Shown: positions 14,888-23,858, numbered from the stretch's first letter. The stretch is 64,000 nucleotides of DNA from Armatimonadota bacterium (GCA_031459765.1 JAVKHY010000013.1:1-64000), one strand, 5' to 3'. Translations and numbers: made by a program. Notes: generated by a model not told the origin, from the letters alone.

Positions 14888-16948
14888 ATGACCACGGCAG
14901 CGCGTCTCCAGGCAGCGGGCGGCGTTGTGCGGCGCCTCAACGCGGCGGTGAAGTCCCGCCGGCTCTACGGGCCGGGCCACGCCCTCCGCACCCAGACCGT
15001 CTCGGCCTTCGTCGCCGGCGTGGCCGGCTACCACGAGCGGTTCGGCAGTTTCGTCCTGGAGACCCATCGCGACGGATTGATCGTTGAGGGCCAGCCCTTC
15101 GACGGCGGCGAGTCGGTGCACAACCTGGCGCTGCACCTCTACGCCATGGGCATCTGGCAGCTGATCATCACCCCCGGGCTCACCGAGGACGAAGTGGAAC
15201 GGCTGCTGGAGGTCGTCACCCTCGACCGGGAGGAGGTCCTCGCCGCCGGCGGGTTCGTCCCCCTGCTGGCGGCGCGCCACATCAGCCATGTGCGCGTCGT
15301 CGAGCTGCGGCCCGGCGAAGAGGACGTCGCCCAGATCACCCCGCAGCTCCTCCAGGACCTCATCGCGGGACGGCTCAGTCCCTCCGATCAGGCGATGCTG
15401 TTGGGTCTGCTGCGGGCCGGTCCGGACCAGGCGGCCCGGCTGGTCAGCGTGGTGGTGGAACGGGCGAAGCAGGCCTTCCCCGACGCCACAGGCGAGGCGC
15501 TGGCCGGCCGAATCTACGAGGCCCTGGCGGCCCTGGACCGGCTGATCGCGGACACGCCGCCCGGAGAGTCCCAGGATCTGCTCAGGGCCCTGGCCACGGC
15601 CGTGGCGGACCTGGAGGATCCCACCGACGGCGCGGTGCCCAGGACGATCCTGGGCGCGGCGGCCGAAGACATGTCGGCGCGGGCGCTGCTGGCGGCGATG
15701 ACCTCCGAGCAGATCGCCCGCATGGTCATCCCCTGCCTGGAAGCGGGAGAGCCCCCGCCCCAGCTCGGCCAGATCGTCCAGGGGCTGCCCTTCGATCCGG
15801 ACAAGGCCCGGGAGACGCTGGCCCTGATCTCGCAGCGCACGGGGCGATCCTTCGACATCCCGGCGCTGCTGGAAGAAATTTCCGTTCCCGGTTGGATCCG
15901 CAACTTCCCCCAGGATCTGGTGGACTTCCGCATCACGGCAGACGACGTGGCCGTCACCGACGAGGAGGTCCAGGCGCTGGCGGGGGAGGCCCGCACCGAT
16001 GAGGCCTGGATCGCCCGCGAGCACCTGCAGATGCTGCTGCACCTGGCCGCCGCAGAGGAAGATTCCGCGGAACGCCAGGCAGCGCTCGACCTCATCGTCG
16101 CCACCGCGATGCGCCAGCCCGGCGCAGGCCAGGGGGAACTCGCCGCGCTGGCGCTGCGCGGATTGGGCGGTCTGGCGGCGGAGGCGGGCGCCGCGGCGGA
16201 GGCGGGCCGCGCCGCTCTGAGGTCGCTGCTCTCCCGCCTGGCCCAAGCGCTGGCCGTCCGGGAGGTGTGGACCTGGGCGGACGACCATCCCCTGCTGGTG
16301 AACCTGCGCTTGGCGGCCCGCCCGGCGGCGGCCGCCCTGGTGCATCTGCTCCCGCAGGAGCACGACCCGGCGCGGCGACAGGTGTTGATCGCCCTGGCCG
16401 CCCGGCTCGGTGATGCCGCCGTCGAACCGCTGGCCGCGCGCCTGAACGACCCCAATCCGGAGCTGGTCCGGCCCATCGTCCAGGCCCTGGGGCAGATGCG
16501 GACCGCCGCGGCGGTCCGCGCGCTGCGCGCGGCCGCCGCCCACCCCGCCGTCGCCGTGCGGCGGGAGGCCATGGACGCGCTGCGGACTTCGCAACTCCCC
16601 CAGGCGCAGGACACCCTGGTCGCCTTCCTGCGCGACCCCGATCCGGAGGTCCGCCGGCACTGCATCGGCCAGCTCACTCCGGACACCGTGCGGCGGATGA
16701 CCAAGGACCTGGTGGCGATGCTGGCCGCCCCCGAGCTGGCCCGCGCCCCCGAAGTCCGCCGGGCCGTGTGCGAAGCGCTCGTCCGCGGCCGGGCCGTCGA
16801 GGCCATCCCCCAGCTGCGCAGGCACGGCTCGCCTTTCAGACTGCGGGCCGCGGATCGCACCGTGGCCCGTCACGTGCGGGCGGCGGTGGCGGCGCTGGAA
16901 CGGATGCAGCTTCCGACGACGGCCGCGCCGCGGAGGGCGGCCTCATGA
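14888..16948 (+). CDS. HEAT-repeat protein with a sensor-like N-terminal domain
   Basis: A 686-residue, probably cytoplasmic protein. Residues about 10-145 form a domain containing RLYGPGHALRTQ, LIVEGQPFDGG, MGIWQLIITPGL and HVRVVEL, also present in the following HD-GYP protein. The middle is helical; the C-terminal third has HEAT/PBS-type repeats, for example GDAAVEPLAARLNDPN, MRTAAAVRALRAAAAHP and DPDPEVRRHC. HEAT repeats are protein-binding scaffolds. ATG 14888 has an AGGA about seven bases upstream; ATG 14855 in the same frame is the alternative. The stop overlaps the next start (ATGA), so the two proteins probably work together, perhaps as scaffold and effector. Confidence 0.8.
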   Translation: MTTAARLQAAGGVVRRLNAAVKSRRLYGPGHALRTQTVSAFVAGVAGYHERFGSFVLETHRDGLIVEGQPFDGGESVHNLALHLYAMGIWQLIITPGLTEDEVERLLEVVTLDREEVLAAGGFVPLLAARHISHVRVVELRPGEEDVAQITPQLLQDLIAGRLSPSDQAMLLGLLRAGPDQAARLVSVVVERAKQAFPDATGEALAGRIYEALAALDRLIADTPPGESQDLLRALATAVADLEDPTDGAVPRTILGAAAEDMSARALLAAMTSEQIARMVIPCLEAGEPPPQLGQIVQGLPFDPDKARETLALISQRTGRSFDIPALLEEISVPGWIRNFPQDLVDFRITADDVAVTDEEVQALAGEARTDEAWIAREHLQMLLHLAAAEEDSAERQAALDLIVATAMRQPGAGQGELAALALRGLGGLAAEAGAAAEAGRAALRSLLSRLAQALAVREVWTWADDHPLLVNLRLAARPAAAALVHLLPQEHDPARRQVLIALAARLGDAAVEPLAARLNDPNPELVRPIVQALGQMRTAAAVRALRAAAAHPAVAVRREAMDALRTSQLPQAQDTLVAFLRDPDPEVRRHCIGQLTPDTVRRMTKDLVAMLAAPELARAPEVRRAVCEALVRGRAVEAIPQLRRHGSPFRLRAADRTVARHVRAAVAALERMQLPTTAAPRRAAS

Positions 16949-18306
16949 TGACCCGCAAGCCGTCGGTGACGGCCACGCTGCTGCGCTACCTGGCCGCGGC
17001 CAGCAAACACCGCGCGATGTATCCGACCGACCATCCCCTGGTGCGCCGGTCGATGGACGACCTGGTGCAGGTGGTGGACCTGCTGCTGCGCGACCGGGAA
17101 GCCGTCACCTTCCAGATCCACGAGGATACTTTCTTCCTGGACAACGTCATGCTGCCCGAGGAGAGCCTGCGCAACGCCGGGTTGCTGACGGCCTGTCTGG
17201 AGCGCGAGATCGGTCTATTCCAGTTCCGCCGGGGCGTCCCCGCTTCCGAGCTCGCCGGCTTCGTCGAGGTGCTCACGACCTCGCCCCAAGCCGTGCGGGC
17301 CGCCGGCGGTCCGGCCGCCCTTCTGCAGGCGAAAGGGGCGACCCATCTGGGGATCGAGCCGCCGCGCGCCGCCCGGCCCCACGAGGCGGAGATCGAGGTC
17401 GATCCAGGCAACGCCTACGATGCCGGCCATACCGTCGTGCAGGTCCTGCGGGCGCAGGCCGCGCGGCGGGCGCCCCTGGATATGAACAAGGCCCGGATCT
17501 TCCTGTCCGCGGCCATCGAGGTCGTCCGGGACAACCGGTTCACCCTGCTCGGCCTGACGGCAAACCGGGACTACGACGAGACCAGCAGCTACCACGCGGT
17601 GAACGTCTCCATCCTCTCGCTGCTGCTGGGGTTGCAGCTGGGCCTGCAGCACGAGGCGCTGATGGCGTTGGGAATGAGTGCGCTGCTCCACGACATCGGA
17701 AAAGTGCGGGTGCCGCAGCATCTGCTCAGTCGCGCCGCGCCAATGACGGACGAGGAACGGGCCGTCCTCCAGCGCCATCCCGTCCACGGCGCCAGCATCC
17801 TGCGGGATATGGAAGGCCTCGGCCGTCTGGCCGCGGTGGTGGCCTTCGAACACCACGCCCACTACGATCTCACCGGGTATCCGACGCTGCCGGGCAAAGC
17901 GCATCCCAATATCTTCACCCGCCTCGTGGCCGTCGCCGACGCCTACGATACGGTGACCTGCGCGCGGCGCTGCGCGGGCCGGCCGCTGCGGCCGGAACTG
18001 GGGATGAAGTGGATCGCCGCGGGGCTGGGCACGATCTTCGATCCCGTGGCCGGCAAGGTGTTCCTGAAGATGATGGGGATCTACCCCGTGGGCAGTCTGG
18101 TGGAGCTCAACACGGGGCGGCTGGCCGTCGTGATGCGCCCCTCCGAGCAGTTCGTGGACCGGCCGCTGGTCCGGCTGCTGCGGGACGGAACCCTGGAGGA
18201 GGTCGTCGATCTCGCCGCCGATCCCTCCCGGTGGATCACGGCTGGCGTCGATCCCGAAGACGTCGGGGTGGACCTGGCCGCGCTGCACCGGCAGGCCGCG
18301 GGCTAA
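16945..18306 (+). CDS. HD-GYP domain protein with N-terminal domain shared with the HEAT protein
   Basis: A 453-residue soluble protein. Residues about 10-140 repeat the N-terminal plan of the preceding protein (MYPTDHPLVRRS, TFFLDNVMLP, EIGLFQFRRGV, ATHLGIEP). The HD-GYP domain follows: HDIGK at 249-253, EHHAHYDLTGYP ending at 313. Metal-binding residues appear present, although ARR follows where the usual SDRPYR would be. A C-terminal ~90-residue domain with VELNTGRLAVV is common in this subgroup. The role is probably c-di-GMP hydrolysis, or a degenerate signalling effector. Start ATG 16945 overlaps the upstream stop. Confidence 0.88.
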   Translation: MMTRKPSVTATLLRYLAAASKHRAMYPTDHPLVRRSMDDLVQVVDLLLRDREAVTFQIHEDTFFLDNVMLPEESLRNAGLLTACLEREIGLFQFRRGVPASELAGFVEVLTTSPQAVRAAGGPAALLQAKGATHLGIEPPRAARPHEAEIEVDPGNAYDAGHTVVQVLRAQAARRAPLDMNKARIFLSAAIEVVRDNRFTLLGLTANRDYDETSSYHAVNVSILSLLLGLQLGLQHEALMALGMSALLHDIGKVRVPQHLLSRAAPMTDEERAVLQRHPVHGASILRDMEGLGRLAAVVAFEHHAHYDLTGYPTLPGKAHPNIFTRLVAVADAYDTVTCARRCAGRPLRPELGMKWIAAGLGTIFDPVAGKVFLKMMGIYPVGSLVELNTGRLAVVMRPSEQFVDRPLVRLLRDGTLEEVVDLAADPSRWITAGVDPEDVGVDLAALHRQAAG

Positions 18307-18312
18307 ATTTTC

Positions 18313-19908
18313 TTATTTCTTGAGGTGGAGCACAAGATCCCGCGCCTGCGGCGGCGTGAAGGCGCGGGCCCCCGCCCCCGCGGCGACGGTTCCGGAGCCG
18401 GCGATCGTCCCCGTCGCGGGGTCGAACCACTCGTAGCGGTACGTACCGGAAGGCAGGGCGAGGGAGAACGCCGCGCCTGTGGCGGTGTAGACCACGTATT
18501 CCGCTCCCGGATCGGCCAGGACATAGATCCGATCGCCGGAGCGGACGAGCGCGTTGGCGGGCGTCATCGTCCAGTACGGAATGCCGCGCTCCGCCCAGAA
18601 GCGCACCAGATGGCCGATGTCGGTATACTCCGGCCGGTCCAGCCAGCGCGTGGTGAAGATGGGCGCCGTCCCGTCGCAGCCCTGCAGCCCGCAGTCGCCG
18701 GCGCTGCCGAAGCCGCCGGCCAGCGCGATGCCCCAGATCGCCCGTCGGTGCTGGTCGCGATCGTAGACGGCGACCCCGGCCTGCGGCCGCTCGCCGATGT
18801 AGCCGTACTCGTCGTTGACCACCGGCATCCCCCGGCCGCGGTTGAAGAGAATGCCGGCGTGGCCCCACTCGTCGCCGTGGATGTACCGGCGGTTGCGCAG
18901 GCCGTACTGGATCACGGCGTGCACCGGCCAGGACGACCCGAAGAATTGAAAGTCGATCCGGGTCCGCTGGTGGATGGACAGCGGCCGCAGGAATCCCCCG
19001 CGGCGCATCCACGGATCTTCGTTGCGCACGATGGCGCCGATTGCGTTCCAGTATTCCTGCGGCCGGTCGGTGTACTCCCACTCGTTGGTCAGGGTCCAGA
19101 TGACGTGGTGAAAGGCACCGTAGCGGGCCAGGGCGTACCGCACGTACCGTTCGTCCTGGGCCGGCGTCCCAAAGGCGCCGGGCGCGTCGGTGAAGAGGAT
19201 CACGTCGGCCACGAGCCCTGCGGCTTCGAGGTAGCGGATAACGGTATCGAAGGCGCGCCAGTAGGGCAGATCCAGGGTGTCGTGGTCGCCCCCGGCGAAG
19301 GGCGCGGCGCAGGGTACGCCGACGCGGCGACCGGCGCACCAGGTGGTCAGGAGGAGTCGAATCTTGTTCATGCCGTGGGCGGCCGTGGCATCGACCGCCG
19401 CACGCCACGGATCGCCGGCCAGCGCGGCCAGGACCATCTGGTAATAGGTCTGGCCCCACATGAAGTACCGTGTCCCGTCGTCCCAGACGAAACTGTGGGG
19501 GTGGGCCTCGTCACGGCGGAGAAAGCCGTGGTTCCCGGCCGGGGGTGGACCGACCTGCAGGATCCCTGTCGTTTCTAGCCCGGCATCCGGCGGCGAGGAC
19601 GCCGTACTGTACCGCCACTCCCCCTCCGCGGTGGGCGTGAACCTGATTCGGTACGTCGCTCCGCCGTCCCAGAAGCCGCGTACGGTCATCCGCTCCCCGC
19701 TGGGCCCGGTGAAGGTTGCGGTGACCGTGACGTCGCGATAGGGATCGGCGACGGGACGGATCGCGGTGAGCGAGATCTCGTGCACCGTCCACTTCGGGAC
19801 GGCCACCGGGGTCGCGGAAAAGAGATCAGTGGGTCGTGAGGCTTCGATCATGGCCCATCCGAGAAGGCCCAGGAGGATACCCGCCAGCAGGCCCGGGCGG
19901 TACAGCAT
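18313..19908 (-). CDS. DUF5060-DUF4038 glycoside-hydrolase-like exoprotein
   Basis: A 531-residue exported or membrane-anchored protein. Signal/anchor helix at about 5-25; an Ig-like DUF5060 domain (about 45-125, VRGFWDGG...YRIRFTP); a TIM-barrel DUF4038 domain (about 145-440) with YFMWGQTYYQM, MNKIRLLLTTWC, WTLTNEWEY and VVNDEYGYIG, where the acidic residues of the two last motifs are candidate catalytic acids; and a C-terminal beta domain with YEWFDPATG like the family's collagen-binding-type module. The family includes plant-glycan apiosidases. ATG 19908 places the start 83 bases inside the upstream glycosyltransferase gene; a later ATG would delete the signal helix. Confidence 0.85.
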   Translation of the reverse strand: MLYRPGLLAGILLGLLGWAMIEASRPTDLFSATPVAVPKWTVHEISLTAIRPVADPYRDVTVTATFTGPSGERMTVRGFWDGGATYRIRFTPTAEGEWRYSTASSPPDAGLETTGILQVGPPPAGNHGFLRRDEAHPHSFVWDDGTRYFMWGQTYYQMVLAALAGDPWRAAVDATAAHGMNKIRLLLTTWCAGRRVGVPCAAPFAGGDHDTLDLPYWRAFDTVIRYLEAAGLVADVILFTDAPGAFGTPAQDERYVRYALARYGAFHHVIWTLTNEWEYTDRPQEYWNAIGAIVRNEDPWMRRGGFLRPLSIHQRTRIDFQFFGSSWPVHAVIQYGLRNRRYIHGDEWGHAGILFNRGRGMPVVNDEYGYIGERPQAGVAVYDRDQHRRAIWGIALAGGFGSAGDCGLQGCDGTAPIFTTRWLDRPEYTDIGHLVRFWAERGIPYWTMTPANALVRSGDRIYVLADPGAEYVVYTATGAAFSLALPSGTYRYEWFDPATGTIAGSGTVAAGAGARAFTPPQARDLVLHLKK

Positions 19909-21553
19909 CAGGAAGCCGCGGTGAGACTTTCGACTTTCTCCACGGCGAACTCTCCCCCTGGTCACCCTCTCCGTCCCCCTCATACAGGGACACTCGGGCG
20001 GCGCCCGGCAGGATGTCGACGCGCACCAGCCCGTCGATGCGCCCCGCCGGAAAGGGCTCGTCTTGGGTCCATCCGTAGACGAACCATACTCGAGGGTTCT
20101 CCCGAACATACTGTTCGAGCCGACGGATGTCCTCCTCCGTCATCTGCCGCCCCAGAAGCCACTCCGCCCTTCTCAGCTCACCTGGCCTCCCGGGAAAATC
20201 CGCGGGAATCCCACGGCGGATCACGTCGGGCCCACCGAATCTCACGTAGTAGTAGTCGAAGAGGATGACGCCCGAGGGCAGGTAGAAGACCACGACGTCT
20301 CCCCGCTTGGCACGTTGGGCTATGTGGCGCGCGATCGTCTCCTTCCTCGCCTTCGGATGACGGAAGTAGCTTGCGGCCCCGGCCAGATTCAGCGTCAGCA
20401 ACCCGATCACGGCGGTAGTCGCCAGCTTCTTGGGGTACGCGACCACAGCGCGGGCAATGGCCACGGCCGCCGGGATGCTCGTCCAGATCACCGCCCTGGC
20501 CGCTCCATCCCACCGCAAGGCGCGGTGGAAGACGAAGGGACCGACAGCGAACAGGAGGAGCGGGGCCACCAACCACAGGACCGCCACGGCCACCCGCTCC
20601 CAGCGAGGATCCCGGATGGTCTGCCAGAGGACATGGCCCGCCAGCGCGGGCAGGATCAGTGCGACCAGCGGCGGCTCCCAGCGCGGCGGCAGGGGGAGCC
20701 CCTGCAGGGGAAAGTAGAGCCGTTCCAGCGCCGTGAGGGCATCGCCGACCGCCATGGTAGTGGTTCCACGATCGGTGAGAATCTGCTCTATCGCCGGAAT
20801 CATCCACGGACTCCACAGGGCCAGCACGGCCAGCTGCGCCAGGGCGTACCGGAGGAGGAAACCGGCCCGCAGGGCCTGCCGGCCGAACCCGGCGCTGAGC
20901 AGCAGGACAGCGGCGACGGCCCAGAAGAGGACTGCCGCGTCATGACTCCACAGGGCGAGCGCCGTCCCGCCGACGTAGGCCAGCCATCCCCGGCGACGGA
21001 GACCGCCTCCGCTCGGCTGGCCTGCCGCCTGATCAATCGCCGCCGCGCCCCACATCGCGAGGAGACAGGCGAAGGCAAACAGCGCGTACATTCGCGCCTC
21101 CTGCCCGAAGTAGAGATGGAAGGGGGACGTGGCGATGAGTGCGGTGGCCAGGAGGGCCGCCGTGTCGCCCGCCAGCCGGCGCCCGAGCGCGTACACAAGC
21201 GGCAAGGCAGCGATACTGATGGCCGCCGACGGAAGACGGAGGATCGCCTCGTGGTCCCCGAACCATCCCGTCCAGAGGTGCAGGAGGCCGTAGTAGAGCG
21301 GGGGGTGGAAGTCGATGAGCCGGCTCAGACGCCAGATGTCGGCCGCCGTCCGGCCCGCCATCCACCAGCTGAAGGCCTCATCGTACCAGAGGGTCTTGCG
21401 GCCGATGGCCGATAGCCGCAGACAGGCGCCAGTAACGATGACCAGCGCGAGGAGAAGCTCGCGCCCGACGGCGACCCGTTTCCAACGGAAAGCGATCTTC
21501 TTGGCAAGATGGCCGGGTGGCCGGACAAGAATATCCACGGAGGACAAGGTCAT
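19826..21553 (-). CDS. GT39/ArnT-like membrane glycosyltransferase
   Basis: A 575-residue GT-C type enzyme. The first luminal loop has the family's catalytic acidic pair (LWYDEAFSWW, Asp-Glu near residue 58), then FHPPLYYGLLHLW and FGQEARMYAL, all hallmarks of PMT_2/ArnT-type transferases that move sugars from polyprenyl-phosphate donors to protein, lipid or glycan. About ten membrane helices precede a soluble C-terminal region. The last ~28 residues overlap the DUF4038 gene in another frame and are Pro/Gly-rich. ATG 21553 lies in a perfect palindrome and lacks a clear ribosome binding site. Confidence 0.85.
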   Translation of the reverse strand: MTLSSVDILVRPPGHLAKKIAFRWKRVAVGRELLLALVIVTGACLRLSAIGRKTLWYDEAFSWWMAGRTAADIWRLSRLIDFHPPLYYGLLHLWTGWFGDHEAILRLPSAAISIAALPLVYALGRRLAGDTAALLATALIATSPFHLYFGQEARMYALFAFACLLAMWGAAAIDQAAGQPSGGGLRRRGWLAYVGGTALALWSHDAAVLFWAVAAVLLLSAGFGRQALRAGFLLRYALAQLAVLALWSPWMIPAIEQILTDRGTTTMAVGDALTALERLYFPLQGLPLPPRWEPPLVALILPALAGHVLWQTIRDPRWERVAVAVLWLVAPLLLFAVGPFVFHRALRWDGAARAVIWTSIPAAVAIARAVVAYPKKLATTAVIGLLTLNLAGAASYFRHPKARKETIARHIAQRAKRGDVVVFYLPSGVILFDYYYVRFGGPDVIRRGIPADFPGRPGELRRAEWLLGRQMTEEDIRRLEQYVRENPRVWFVYGWTQDEPFPAGRIDGLVRVDILPGAARVSLYEGDGEGDQGESSPWRKSKVSPRLPDAVPPGPAGGYPPGPSRMGHDRSLTTH

Positions 21554-21563
21554 ACTAGTATGA
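21550..21563. promoter_or_regulatory. AT-rich 14-base palindrome over the GT39 start codon
   Basis: TCATACTAGTATGA is a perfect inverted repeat that includes the minus-strand ATG at 21553. AT-rich palindromes are uncommon in this G+C-rich sequence. It could be an operator or chance; no matching second copy was noticed. Confidence 0.35.
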
Positions 21564-21659
21564 GAGTTTGTTGTCCGTACATCTGTCTCCGGACGGATTA
21601 TGGCGGGCACGCCGCTGGAGGTGTGACTCCTCCGCCGAAGTTCCACCCGGACCCTCGGG

Positions 21660-21694
21660 AAAAACAACAAGAGACGGTCGCGAACCGTCTCTTG
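21660..21694 (-). terminator. Intrinsic terminator after the lysine-rich micro-ORF
   Basis: On the minus strand, an 11-base stem CAAGAGACGGT/ACCGTCTCTTG with a 5-base loop is followed by TTG and five T. The T run is only on the minus-strand side, so it ends transcription coming from 21766 downward, i.e. from the micro-ORF, before the glycosyltransferase gene. Confidence 0.85.
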
Positions 21695-21727
21695 TCATCA
21701 ACGCAGTCGTGAACGCCTGCGTCGGGT

Positions 21728-21766
21728 CTACTTCTTCTTCTTCTTGGCCGCCTTCTTCTTGGCCAT
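21728..21766 (-). CDS. 12-residue lysine/alanine micro-ORF
   Basis: ATG at 21766 opens a 12-codon frame, MAKKKAAKKKKK, then TAG. GAGGGAGGG lies about six bases upstream and is an excellent ribosome binding site. An intrinsic terminator starts 34 bases after the stop. All lysines use AAG. The sequence resembles the lysine-rich tails of bacterial histone-H1-like proteins, so nucleic-acid binding is possible, or it may be a leader peptide whose lysine codons sense charged tRNA-Lys. No longer reading frame explains the composition. Function unknown. Confidence 0.55.
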   Translation of the reverse strand: MAKKKAAKKKKK

Positions 21767-21944
21767 TGACCACCCTCCCTCTTGCGCCTCCGCGCGCGGA
21801 TCTGGACGGCTGCGTGCCGTCACGCACAATAGTTCGCCACCACATATAGTTCTCCTCCTCCCTCCGGCCACTATTTTTGGTGGCGGAGTTGAGGCAACGG
21901 AGGATGGAGCGCGGGACGGCCGAAGGAAGGGGAAAGGTCGGACC

Positions 21945-23858
21945 ATGCGGACGCTTGCCGTTCTGGTGCTCATCGCGGCCACCCTGCCGACGCGGACACC
22001 GCCGGCTTGGGCCCAGCCTCCGAATGACGTGGCGGGGCACTGGGCGGCGGAACGCATCGCCCTCCTGCTGCGACGCGGAATCGCACCCCCGGGAGCCGAC
22101 CAGACCTTTCGTCCCGATGACCCGATCAGCCGGGCGGAGTTCCTGCGGTGGGTGATCGCCGCCGCGGGGCTGCCGGTGCGTCCCGGCGCCCTCACCTCCT
22201 TCGTAGACGTCCCACCCTATCATCCTGCGTCGCCCTTCGTGGAGGCGGCGGTGGCCCGGGGCATCATCCCGCGGACGCCGATGTTTCTCCCCGACGCCCC
22301 GGTGACGCGCCTGGAGGCCGCGATGATTGCCGTCCGCGCCATCGGCTACGCGGCGGAAGCTGCGGCGCTGGCTCTGCAGCCTCCGCCCTTTGAGGATGCG
22401 GCGACGCTGGCGGAGGCGGAGCGCGGCGCCGTCAACGCGGCGCTGCGCATGGACCCGCCGCTGCTGGCCGAACCGGCCGCCGCGACCTTCCGGCCCCAGG
22501 ACCCGATGACGCGCGCCGAGGCGGCGTCGCTCGCGGCCGGCGTCCTGCTCGGCGTGGAGAACGGCGTGCGGCTGCGCGCAACGATCCCGGTCGCCCCGGG
22601 CCTGGAGTTGCTGGTGGAAAAGCGGGGTGTGCTGCGCGCTCCGGTCCTGTGGCGGGTACAGGTCGGCGCCTTCACCAGCGAGAGCAACGCCCGCCGTCTG
22701 GCCCTGCGCCTGCAGGAGCGCGGCCTGCCGGTGGACGTGGAGTTCCAGGACGGGTTCTACAAGGTCCGCGCGGGCAACTTCGCCAGCATCGTGGATGCCC
22801 AGGCCCTGAAGGAACGGCTGGGCCGCGAGGGATACGCCACCTGGGTGGTGCAGACGCTGCCGTCCTTCGAAGGACTGGCCGGTCCTTCGCGTGAAGCGGC
22901 CCTGTTCCTCGATCCCACCTCCGGGGCCCGGCTCGTCCCCGCGGTGGGCGACGGCGGCCGGATGCGCCGGCAGCGGGTGAGCGAGATCGCCAGACGCACC
23001 GGAGCGCTGGCCGCGGCCAACGGCGGCTACTTCTCCGCCGCCGGAGACCCCCTGGGCTGCCTGATGATCGACGGCGAGTGGGTGAGCGAACCCGACGTCC
23101 GGCGCTCCTGTGCCGGGATCACGGCGGAGGGGACGGTGCTCTTCGACCGGCTCCATGCGGAGTTCACGGCGCTGGCCGGGGAGGCCTCGGCCCGGATCGA
23201 CGGGCTCAACCGCGAACGGCGTGCCGACGAGCTGATCCTGTACCGGCCGATCTACGATGCGAGCACGCGGACCAACGCCTTCGGCGCCGAGGCGGTGGTG
23301 AGCAACGGCGTCGTCGTCTCCGTCGCGGACCAGCGGGGAAACTCTCCGATCCCGCGGGACGGATTCGTGCTCTCCGGACACGGGCGGGCGCGGCAGTGGA
23401 TCCTGCGCGCCCTGGCTCCGGGCCTGCCGGTCGTCGTGCAGACCGTGCTGGTTCCCCGCGGGGCGGATTCGCGCTGGCAGCAGATCGTCCACGCCGTCGG
23501 CGGCGGGCCGCGGCTGCTCAGCGGCGGCGAGTGGACACCGCCGGAGGATTTCCCCGCGGCGCTCACCGACCGTCGTCACCCGCGCACGGCGATCGGAGTG
23601 CTGGCCGACGGCCGCATCCTGCTCCTGGTCGTCGACGGCCGCCAGCCGACCCACAGCCTGGGCATGACGCTGCCGGAGCTGGCCATCGCCCTGCGGCGGC
23701 TGGGGGCGGTGGAGGCGATGAACCTGGACGGCGGCGGATCGTCGACCCTGGTCGTCGGCCACCGGGTCGTCAACCAACCCTCCGACGAAACCGGAGAACG
23801 GCCGGTGGCCGTGGCGCTGCTGGTCCTGGGCCCTCAGGCTCCCGCACCGGGCCCCTGA
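21945..23858 (+). CDS. SLH-SPOR-phosphodiester glycosidase (NAGPA) exoprotein
   Basis: A 637-residue secreted protein. Signal peptide ends at AWA (about residue 22). Three S-layer homology repeats follow to about residue 200 (DVAGHWAAERIALL, FVDVPPYHPASPFVEAAV, FRPQDPMTRAEAASLA). A SPOR domain spans about 222-295 (WRVQVGAFTSESNARRLALRL), which in other proteins binds glycan strands lacking stem peptides. The C-terminal half is a phosphodiester glycosidase domain (AANGGYFSAAGDPLG; AMNLDGGGSSTLVV). It therefore combines cell-wall anchoring, peptidoglycan binding and sugar-phosphodiester hydrolysis. ATG 21945 gives a clean signal peptide; GGAAAGG precedes it. The end overlaps the convergent MocA-like gene by 25 bases. 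Confidence 0.88.
   Translation: MRTLAVLVLIAATLPTRTPPAWAQPPNDVAGHWAAERIALLLRRGIAPPGADQTFRPDDPISRAEFLRWVIAAAGLPVRPGALTSFVDVPPYHPASPFVEAAVARGIIPRTPMFLPDAPVTRLEAAMIAVRAIGYAAEAAALALQPPPFEDAATLAEAERGAVNAALRMDPPLLAEPAAATFRPQDPMTRAEAASLAAGVLLGVENGVRLRATIPVAPGLELLVEKRGVLRAPVLWRVQVGAFTSESNARRLALRLQERGLPVDVEFQDGFYKVRAGNFASIVDAQALKERLGREGYATWVVQTLPSFEGLAGPSREAALFLDPTSGARLVPAVGDGGRMRRQRVSEIARRTGALAAANGGYFSAAGDPLGCLMIDGEWVSEPDVRRSCAGITAEGTVLFDRLHAEFTALAGEASARIDGLNRERRADELILYRPIYDASTRTNAFGAEAVVSNGVVVSVADQRGNSPIPRDGFVLSGHGRARQWILRALAPGLPVVVQTVLVPRGADSRWQQIVHAVGGGPRLLSGGEWTPPEDFPAALTDRRHPRTAIGVLADGRILLLVVDGRQPTHSLGMTLPELAIALRRLGAVEAMNLDGGGSSTLVVGHRVVNQPSDETGERPVAVALLVLGPQAPAPGP

Noticed and set aside
14555-16948. 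Extended HEAT-protein frame starting inside the RibD-C gene
   Set aside because: The extra 111 residues overlap a well-supported gene in another frame and have no protein-like pattern; ATG 14888 has a fitting ribosome binding site.
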